A stretch of DNA of 51,995 bases. It comes from Nostoc sp. CHAB 5834. GTDB taxonomy: Bacteria > Cyanobacteriota > Cyanobacteriia > Cyanobacteriales > Nostocaceae. A model generated the notes under the pieces. It did no database searches. It was not told the DNA's origin and saw nothing but the letters and a program-made list of their open reading frames with translations. Below, piece by piece: positions 46,139-51,995 of this stretch. The position numbers and the translations under genes were made by a program. Each line of letters opens with the position of its first letter. Positions within the stretch are counted from its first letter, which is position 1. Where the stretch lies: positions 1 through 51,995 of the forward strand of contig JAIVFU010000049.1 of assembly GCA_020829485.1 (NCBI GenBank). The letters are read 5' to 3'.

Positions 46139-46170
46139 AAAAACGAGTGAGTACATCACTCGTTTTTTTA
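46139..46170 (+). terminator. Rho-independent terminator after the 69-aa gene
   Basis: AAAAACGAGTGA pairs with TCACTCGTTTTT around GTACA, followed by TT. It lies 57 bp past the stop and could also act on the minus strand for rimM. Confidence 0.85.
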
Positions 46171-46279
46171 TTGGGATTTTATTGTGACTATTTGGCTTCT
46201 GTACAGTTTAATTAACATCGCTTCGCTCCGAATCCAAAATTAAAAATCCAAAATTAATAATTCCAATTCAATGAATTAC

Positions 46280-46915
46280 CTAATTATTAATTTCCAATAA
46301 CCCAGGAGGTGGCGTAATTTCAATGCGATTAGATTTCAAGTCTACCACTGGTGCGATCGCTTCCACAAATGGAATCAAAACAGTCTTTTGTTTTTTGTTA
46401 TTTGTCATTTGTCCTACCCTGCGGGAAGCCGCTGGCGCGTCTATGTCATTTGTTGTTTGTTGTTTGTCAGTGGCAAAAGATGGGTGCAATTTTACTTCTA
46501 ACAAATCATTGCCAGCCGGGATGATGTCTACCACTGTACCGACGAGTTCGCCAGATGCTTGCATGAAGACTTCCAAGCCAATCAAATCGAGGACATGATA
46601 TTCATCTTCGCCTAATTGGGGGCGATCGCTTGCTGGCACCATTAACGTACAACCGCGCAACGCCTCCGCCTGATCGCAATTTTCCACGCCAGCTAATTTG
46701 ATCACATACAAGTTTTTATTACTGATATAACGTCCTGTCAATAATTCGATTGGTTGCGGTTCTGTGTCACCTGAACGCAACAACCAACGTTTTCCCGGCA
46801 CCTCAAATCTTTCAGGAAAGTCCGATACAGGATAAACCCGTAATTCTCCAGACAACCCTTGAGGGGAAACAATCTTACCAATTTCTAGCCAATTATCTGA
46901 TTTGTCATTTGTCAT
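46280..46915 (-). CDS. rimM: 16S rRNA maturation factor RimM with a repeat-derived insertion
   Basis: 211 aa, against about 170-180 in the family. The N-terminal RimM domain contains [20 protein letters not shown] (12-31) and ALRGCTLMV. The C-terminal PRC-barrel contains [32 protein letters not shown] and [17 protein letters not shown]. It binds ribosomal protein S19 and helps 30S head maturation. Residues about 149-176 ([20 protein letters not shown] then MTNNKKQ) interrupt the barrel, coded by the repeat words CATTTGT and CCCTGCGGGAAGCCGC. The start codon lies inside a TTTGTCA heptamer array (46901-46928). Confidence 0.9.
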   Translation of the reverse strand: MTNDKSDNWLEIGKIVSPQGLSGELRVYPVSDFPERFEVPGKRWLLRSGDTEPQPIELLTGRYISNKNLYVIKLAGVENCDQAEALRGCTLMVPASDRPQLGEDEYHVLDLIGLEVFMQASGELVGTVVDIIPAGNDLLEVKLHPSFATDKQQTTNDIDAPAASRRVGQMTNNKKQKTVLIPFVEAIAPVVDLKSNRIEITPPPGLLEINN

Positions 46916-46928
46916 TTGTCATTTGTCA
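46901..46928. repeat. Heptanucleotide tandem repeat (TTTGTCA)4 over the rimM start
   Basis: Four perfect 7-bp units. On the minus strand they read TGACAAA and include the rimM ATG (46913-46915), so the first codons (MTNDK) are repeat-derived. A related array, AATGACA repeated three times, is at 48543-48563 ahead of the alcohol dehydrogenase gene. Confidence 0.85.
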
Positions 46929-46988
46929 TTGCTTATTTTTATCCCTGCCTCCCCCACTCCCCACTCCCCACTCCCCACTCCCTCATCA

Positions 46989-48284
46989 CTACGCAGTCAC
47001 CGCCGCACCTTTATAAGCTTCTTCAGCCACTTTTGCTAAACGTTGCATAGCAGTGGCTATCTCTTTATCCGTACCTGTAAGGCTGATGCGGAAGCATTGA
47101 TGCTTGTGCGCCCATTCTTCGTCTAAACCGGGGAAGAAGCTACTTCCTGGGACAATAATCACACCTACTTGCTTAAGTTGCTGGTAAAATTCCCAATCAC
47201 TTATGGGTAAATCCTGTAACCACAACCAAGCAAAAATTGCCCCTTCACCGCGATGGAGGAACCAAGGTAAATTCTTGGGCATCGCTTGTTCTAAGCTGGT
47301 TTCTAAAACGGTAAACTTATTTTGGTAAAAAGGACGGATGACAGCGTGAGAAATTTCTACTAAAGCGCCAGAGTTGATTGCATAAGCTGCGATCGCTTGG
47401 CCGTAACGTGAAGAATGAAGACCAATATTTGCCTGAAAACACTCCAGTACTTCAATCCACTTTTCATCCCCAATGGCAATACCAACCCTTTCTCCTGGTA
47501 ATCCGGCTTTCGATAAACTCATGCAGTGTAAGATATTATCACCAAACACTGGTGTCATTTCGGTAAAGTTCAATGCCGGGAAGGGAGGCGCATAAGCTGA
47601 GTCAATTAACACGGGCAGATTGTAAGGTGCAGCCAGGGCAGTAATCTTTTTCACCTCATCCTCAGTCAGGACATTACCAGTGGGATTACAGGGGCGAGAG
47701 AAGAGGATACAACCCGTATCTTCTGTAATCGACAGTTGGCTGAAGTCGGGGCGATATTTAAATCGGTGGGCGGCTTCATCAATATCGAGAGTCGGTTTGT
47801 AAGCAATTAAGGCTTTTGGAACTAAGCAGATGCCGCCGTAACCGGTGTAGTCAGGGCTGAGGGGCAAAACGATTTGTTTTAACTCGCCGCTAGGGGTGTA
47901 GCCACCGAAGCTATTTACCGCGTAGAAGTAGAGGGTTTGACTACCGGGGGTGATGAGGATATTGCGATCACTTAAGTTTAACCCGTAGCGTTTGTTAAAG
48001 TCGTTGGCGATCGCTTCAACTAATGGTGCATAGCCCTGACTTGAACCATAACGACAAACTACTTCACCATATTCTGGGCTAGCCAAAAGCTGTGCAGTAC
48101 AATCCCGCCATAGTTGCTCTACCTCTGGCAAAATCAAGGGATTACCAGCACTCAAATTAATAAACTGCTGTCCTGTACCCCCTCGTAATGTTTCGATAAT
48201 ATCCTTCATAATTGCTCTGACGCCAGTCAGGTTGGACATTTGAGCGCCAATTTGAGTTAGGTCAGGGTTCATAAGCTGTGACAA
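46989..48284 (-). CDS. Valine-pyruvate-type aminotransferase (PLP fold type I)
   Basis: 431 aa. PLP enzyme with FINLSAGNPLILPEVEQLWR (41-60), SRPCNPTGNVLTEDEV (NPTGN), VLIDSAYAPPFP (PLP-ring Asp) and the lysine motif CMSLSKAGLPGERVG (Lys near 257). The NLSAGNPLILPEV plus SKAGLPGERVG combination is characteristic of AvtA, which exchanges amino groups between valine and pyruvate. Other branched-chain or alanine activity is possible. Start MSQLMNPDLTQIG follows from ATG 48284. It is separated by about 75 bp from rimM, so a shared transcript is possible. Confidence 0.85.
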   Translation of the reverse strand: MSQLMNPDLTQIGAQMSNLTGVRAIMKDIIETLRGGTGQQFINLSAGNPLILPEVEQLWRDCTAQLLASPEYGEVVCRYGSSQGYAPLVEAIANDFNKRYGLNLSDRNILITPGSQTLYFYAVNSFGGYTPSGELKQIVLPLSPDYTGYGGICLVPKALIAYKPTLDIDEAAHRFKYRPDFSQLSITEDTGCILFSRPCNPTGNVLTEDEVKKITALAAPYNLPVLIDSAYAPPFPALNFTEMTPVFGDNILHCMSLSKAGLPGERVGIAIGDEKWIEVLECFQANIGLHSSRYGQAIAAYAINSGALVEISHAVIRPFYQNKFTVLETSLEQAMPKNLPWFLHRGEGAIFAWLWLQDLPISDWEFYQQLKQVGVIIVPGSSFFPGLDEEWAHKHQCFRISLTGTDKEIATAMQRLAKVAEEAYKGAAVTA

Positions 48285-48582
48285 AATATATTAATCGAGG
48301 GGTGGACAAATTATTTGGGGGTTGCTGCTGATATCCAGTTTACATCGTTGTCAAAACAGCTGTTGCCGCCTTTAACCAATCTAGCTAGAGAATGATATTT
48401 TGACAAAGGTAATATATCTATCGTTATAGGGGCGATCGTCCTTAGTAAATGCGATTAAGTAATACGATGTACCATGCGCTCAATGCTTATGAAGGGACTA
48501 GAGAAGGAGCAGGGGAGGCAGGGGGAGATAAGACGAATAACCAATGACAAATGACAAATGACAAAACTATATAGGAGGGCTG

Positions 48583-49695
48583 ATGTTGCAAGTTAAAGCA
48601 GCAGTAGCTTACAGCACAGGTAAGCCGTTGACAATTGAAACAGTTCAACTATCGGGGCCACAAGCGGGTGAAGTGTTAGTTGAGGTGAAAGCAAGCGGGG
48701 TTTGCCATACCGATGCCTTTACCCTATCTGGTGACGATCCCGAAGGTTTGTTTCCGGTAATTTTGGGGCATGAAGGCGCTGGTGTGGTAGTAGAGGTAGG
48801 CGCTGGTGTCACCAGTCTCAAACCAGGGGATCATGTAATTCCCCTATACACTCCCGAATGCCGCCAGTGCGAATATTGTCTAAGTTTCAAAACTAATCTT
48901 TGTCAAGCTATTCGCTTAACTCAAGGACGCGGTGTCATGCCCGATGGCACTAGTCGCTTTAGCATTGATGGGCAAATGATTCATCATTATATGGGTACAT
49001 CCACTTTTGCCAACTATACAGTACTGCCAGAAATCGCCTTAGCAAAAATTCGGGAAGACGCGCCATTTGATAAGGTTTGTTACATTGGCTGTGGTGTGAC
49101 TACTGGTGTTGGTGCAGTCATCAATACTGCCAAGGTGGAACCGGGAGCAAATGTTGTGGTTTTCGGCTTGGGTGGTATTGGTTTAAATGTCATCCAAGCA
49201 GCGCGGATGGTAGGGGCAAATATGATTGTCGGGGTGGATATTAATCCCAACAAACGCGCTTTAGCCCAAAAGTTTGGCATGACGCATTTTGTCAATCCCC
49301 AGGAAGTAGAGGGTGATTTAGTTCCCTATCTGGTTGATTTAACAAAAGGCGGCGCTGATTACAGTTTTGAATGTATCGGTCATGTAAAAATTATGCGTCA
49401 AGCATTAGAATGCTGCCATAAAGGTTGGGGCGTTAGTGTGATTATTGGTGTTGCTGGTGCTGGACAAGAAATCAGTACTCGTCCTTTTCAACTAGTAACT
49501 GGGCGCGTTTGGAAAGGTTCAGCATTCGGTGGCGCTAGAGGACGTACAGATGTGCCGAAAATTGTTGATTGGTATATGGAAGGTAAGATAAATATTGATG
49601 ATTTGATTACCCATGTAATGCCCATTGAGCAAATTAATGATGCTTTTGAATTGATGCACAAAGGTGAATCAATTCGCAGTGTGGTGACTTTCTAA
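48583..49695 (+). CDS. frmA: S-(hydroxymethyl)glutathione dehydrogenase / class III alcohol dehydrogenase
   Basis: 370 aa, medium-chain dehydrogenase. Catalytic zinc ligands are C41 (GVCHTDAF) and H63 (GHEGAG); structural zinc cysteines are C93, C96, C99 and C107 ([17 protein letters not shown]). NAD-binding GLGGIGLNV lies near 197. The GEGVxxVK-type end is [20 protein letters not shown]. It oxidises S-hydroxymethylglutathione (formaldehyde detoxification) and reduces S-nitrosoglutathione. AGGAGGG at 48573-48579 precedes ATG 48583. S-formylglutathione hydrolase, the usual partner, is not next to it. Confidence 0.92.
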   Translation: MLQVKAAVAYSTGKPLTIETVQLSGPQAGEVLVEVKASGVCHTDAFTLSGDDPEGLFPVILGHEGAGVVVEVGAGVTSLKPGDHVIPLYTPECRQCEYCLSFKTNLCQAIRLTQGRGVMPDGTSRFSIDGQMIHHYMGTSTFANYTVLPEIALAKIREDAPFDKVCYIGCGVTTGVGAVINTAKVEPGANVVVFGLGGIGLNVIQAARMVGANMIVGVDINPNKRALAQKFGMTHFVNPQEVEGDLVPYLVDLTKGGADYSFECIGHVKIMRQALECCHKGWGVSVIIGVAGAGQEISTRPFQLVTGRVWKGSAFGGARGRTDVPKIVDWYMEGKINIDDLITHVMPIEQINDAFELMHKGESIRSVVTF

Positions 49696-50047
49696 TTCGT
49701 AATCCGTAATTTGTACCTGAGAAGTTGTTTGAAAGTTTTTTCACTGTGACTCTAGGCACTTTTAGATCCCCCACAAGCTAGAAACTACTCCACTCAAATT
49801 CTCTAGTTTGTAGTTAGCGATCGCCTAGAAAATTTTTATATGCATATTCTTCTGCTTTTGTCAAGTATCTGCATATCACCTTGTTGCACAATCCGTTTCC
49901 TGACTTATTTACAGCAATATTAAGAAAGATGTGACTAATGCATAGCTTAAAAAGGGGAGAGGGGTTGGGGGTGAGGTTTTCTAGATAAGAGTGAAAAGTT
50001 AGCTCAAGTGAATTTAGTATTTTCAATTCTTAAAAGAGGTTTCACCA
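49696..50047. other. Spacer, no supported gene
   Basis: A 70-codon minus-strand frame (49814-50026) is open but includes a repeat-derived LTPNPSPLF stretch, so I do not call it. CTTTTAGATCCCCCAC (49767-49782) resembles one end of the inner element of the family B copy at 40794. AAAGAGG at 50034-50040 is the ribosome site of the next gene. Confidence 0.5.
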
Positions 50048-51598
50048 ATGACCAATTCAGATTTAGAGAGAGTTACGGTTCGCCCAATGGATGAGTATAA
50101 CCAAAAGTTGGTTTCTTACGTCCATCCGCCAAATTGGGTTAATCCTCAACCTGCCGATATTTACGATTTGGTAGTAATTGGTGCTGGTACGGCGGGATTA
50201 GTGGTGGCTGCGGGTGCTGCGGGTTTGGATTTGGGTTTAAAAGTGGCGTTGATTGAAAAGCATCTTATGGGTGGAGATTGCTTAAATCTTGGTTGTGTAC
50301 CATCTAAAACTATTATTCGGTCTGCTCGCGTTGTTGGCGAAATCTGGAATGCTCAAAACTTGGGAGTTAATATTCCCCAACATAATATTGATGTTGATTT
50401 TCCCAAAGTCATGGCAAGGATGCGGCGGATAAGGGCTGGTATCAGCCATAACGACTCGGCGGAGCGGTTTCAAAACTTGGGTGTCGATGTTTTTTTGGGT
50501 AGCGGTCGATTTGCAACTAAAAATACCGTGGAAGTTGGCGACAAAACCCTCCGGTTTAAAAAAGCTGTAATTGCTACAGGCGCGAGAGCTGCACAATTAG
50601 CGATTCCGGGAATTGAAAAGGTAGGTTATCTAACTAATGAGACGGTTTTTTCTCTAATTCAACGACCGGAACGTTTAGCGGTGATTGGTGGCGGCCCCAT
50701 TGGTTGCGAATTGGCGCAAGCTTTCCGGCGCTTGGGTTCTGAGGTGGTACTTTTCCATAGCGGTTCTCATCTTTTGAATAAAGAAGATGCTGAGGGTGCT
50801 AAAATTTTGCAAAAGGTTTTGATTAGCGAAGGAATTCGGGTGGTACTGAATTCCAAGTTGGAAGAAGTGGTAACTGTTACTGAGGGGAAACGGCTTTACT
50901 TTTCCTCCAATGGTCATCGAGATTCGGTGACAGTAAATGAAATTTTAGTCGGTGCAGGGCGATCGCCAAATGTCGAAGGTCTGAATTTAGAAGCAGTGGG
51001 TGTAGAATATGACTTGCGCCAAGGTGTGAAGGTAAATGATTATCTCCAGACGACGAATTCCAAAATTTATGCAGCTGGCGATATCTGCATGAACTGGAAG
51101 TTTACCCATGCTGCTGATGCTGCGGCGCGGATTGTAATTAAGAATACGCTGTTTTCTCCCTTTGGTATAGGACGCTCGAAACTAAGTAGTCTGGTGATGC
51201 CGTGGGTAACTTATACTGACCCAGAAATCGCCCATGTAGGATTGTACGAACACGAGGCGCAGAAATTGGGTATTGAGGTGACGACAATTGAGATACCTTT
51301 TAGTAGTGTAGACCGAGCGATCGCAGATGGTGAAGAATCAGGATTTCTCAAAATCCACCATAAAAAGGGGTCTGATGAAATTATCGGCGCAACTATTGTC
51401 GCCAGTCACGCGGGTGAGATGATATCAGTTGTAACTACGGCAATGGTGAATAAAATCGGTTTGAGCAAGTTAAGCAATGTAATTCATCCTTATCCCACTC
51501 AAGCTGAAGCTATTAAAAAAGCCGCTGATGCTTATCGTCGAACTCTCCTGACATCAAATACCAAAAAATTGTTGGGATTTTTAACAAAGTTATCTTAA
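50048..51598 (+). CDS. MerA-like pyridine nucleotide-disulfide oxidoreductase
   Basis: 516 aa. FAD site VVIGAGTAGLVVAAGAAG (42-59), redox-active cysteines C78 and C83 in GGDCLNLGCVPSK, NAD(P)H site VIGGGPIGCELAQAF, AAGDICMNWKFTHAADAAA, and the dimer-interface HPYPTQAEAIKKAAD. The architecture is that of mercuric reductase and lipoamide dehydrogenase. It has no N-terminal HMA domain and lacks the C-terminal vicinal Cys pair of true MerA, so mercury reduction is doubtful. AAAGAGG lies about 8 nt before ATG 50048. Single gene. Confidence 0.85.
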   Translation: MTNSDLERVTVRPMDEYNQKLVSYVHPPNWVNPQPADIYDLVVIGAGTAGLVVAAGAAGLDLGLKVALIEKHLMGGDCLNLGCVPSKTIIRSARVVGEIWNAQNLGVNIPQHNIDVDFPKVMARMRRIRAGISHNDSAERFQNLGVDVFLGSGRFATKNTVEVGDKTLRFKKAVIATGARAAQLAIPGIEKVGYLTNETVFSLIQRPERLAVIGGGPIGCELAQAFRRLGSEVVLFHSGSHLLNKEDAEGAKILQKVLISEGIRVVLNSKLEEVVTVTEGKRLYFSSNGHRDSVTVNEILVGAGRSPNVEGLNLEAVGVEYDLRQGVKVNDYLQTTNSKIYAAGDICMNWKFTHAADAAARIVIKNTLFSPFGIGRSKLSSLVMPWVTYTDPEIAHVGLYEHEAQKLGIEVTTIEIPFSSVDRAIADGEESGFLKIHHKKGSDEIIGATIVASHAGEMISVVTTAMVNKIGLSKLSNVIHPYPTQAEAIKKAADAYRRTLLTSNTKKLLGFLTKLS

Positions 51599-51605
51599 CC
51601 AAAAT

Positions 51606-51633
51606 CAGTGAACAGTTATCTGACTGTTCACTG
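51606..51633 (+). terminator. Possible hairpin terminator after the MerA-like gene
   Basis: A perfect 10-bp stem, CAGTGAACAG against CTGTTCACTG, eight bases past the stop. No T-run follows, so termination is uncertain. Words match the repeat block at 13920-13960. Confidence 0.4.
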
Positions 51634-51783
51634 AATAACTGTAGGACTTACGCACTGTACAAATGCATCGTAATCTGCATTACCTAAAATAGGAAGTTTT
51701 TAGGCTTTTCTTAATTATCGTGCGATGCCTACGGCGGTAAACTACGTAAATATAGCGCTTCTCGAATGGAAGCAATACACAAT

Positions 51784-51995
51784 AGGGCACAGCAATGCTC
51801 ATTGGTGTCAACTTAAGCTAAAATCCATGTCCCACAGGCGTTTTACCCCCCTTAATCCCCCCTTGGAAAAGGGGGGAAAAAGAAATCCAGTTCCCTCCCC
51901 TTTCTAAGGGGAGGGTTAGGGTGGGGTGACGCGGTGAGTGATGGAAAGCTAGAGAACTGAATATCACGTCTCGACAAAGGTTTCACGTTAAGTTG
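51784..51995. repeat. Family B inverted-repeat element, copy 4, cut by the window edge
   Basis: Left end AGGGCACAGCAATGCTCATT then GGTGTCAACTTAAGC. The interior is nearly identical to copy 1 at 32045 apart from the loop sequence. The right end runs off the window at TTTCACGTTAAGTTG. A lone family E end (TAGGACTTACGCA) is at 51642-51654. No gene lies in 51599-51995. Confidence 0.8.

Noticed and set aside
49814..50026. 70-codon minus-strand frame
   Set aside because: Contains a repeat-derived LTPNPSPLF stretch and has no start signal or known match.
51725..51907. 60-codon plus-strand frame at the window end
   Set aside because: Lies in the family B element; the same frame is broken in the copy at 32045.
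1..51995. tRNA or rRNA genes
   Set aside because: I looked for the T-arm consensus and rRNA-like segments on both strands and saw none; a tRNA search program would settle it.

Overview
The window looks like chromosomal DNA of a filamentous, heterocyst-forming type of cyanobacterium (Nostocales, Nostoc/Anabaena-like). The signs are many HIP1 octamers (GCGATCGC), AT-rich spacers crowded with short inverted and heptameric repeats, a Ycf51 gene, a phosphoketolase, Uma2 and S-layer-homology proteins, and small membrane proteins of cyanobacterial type. I saw no rRNA, tRNA, CRISPR array, phage gene or transposase. Names rest on reading the proteins and remembering the families; no search was run.

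Layout. 0.7-6.8 kb is mostly minus strand: a frameshifted ribbon-helix-helix gene, an aminotransferase overlapping an iron-type alcohol/glycerol dehydrogenase, Ycf51, a decayed GAF-domain gene and an FAD oxidoreductase. 6.9-12.3 kb is plus strand: a YaaW-like protein overlapping a Wzy/O-antigen-ligase-like membrane protein, a 172-aa unknown, a frameshifted glyoxalase-fold gene, a surface-protein remnant and a six-helix membrane protein. 12.4-13.7 kb is an orphan sugar-binding lipoprotein. 14.4-17.7 kb is a compact cluster: UGT-type glycosyltransferase, SAM methyltransferase, and a GT4 enzyme resembling pterin glucosyltransferases. 18.0-25.0 kb holds another methyltransferase, LD-carboxypeptidase, PgsA, aspartase and a large P-type ATPase preceded by two palindromes.

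25.2-32.0 kb is plus strand: a P-loop protein with a degenerate nucleotide site, DUF362, a 61-aa membrane protein, inorganic pyrophosphatase, PanD with a metal-site-less metallo-beta-lactamase-fold protein, and a RelE-type toxin-antitoxin pair. 32.3-39.6 kb is minus strand: HtrA/Deg protease, PBP4-type carboxypeptidase, LOG-family protein and a FUSC membrane protein. 40-52 kb holds Uma2, a beta-helix/SLH protein, phosphoketolase, a 69-aa protein, RimM, a valine-pyruvate-type aminotransferase, class III alcohol dehydrogenase and a MerA-like flavoprotein.

Most genes are single-gene housekeeping or cell-envelope units. Plausible functional groups are the peptidoglycan/envelope enzymes (LdcA-like, PBP4-like, Wzy-like, SLH), the glycosyltransferase-methyltransferase cluster, and panD with its neighbour. 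The most unusual content is non-coding: at least seven kinds of terminal-inverted-repeat element lie in gene spacers without any transposase. One kind encloses three unrelated interiors, one copy supplies a gene's stop codon, and repeat-derived DNA appears to have entered the rimM and Wzy-like reading frames.
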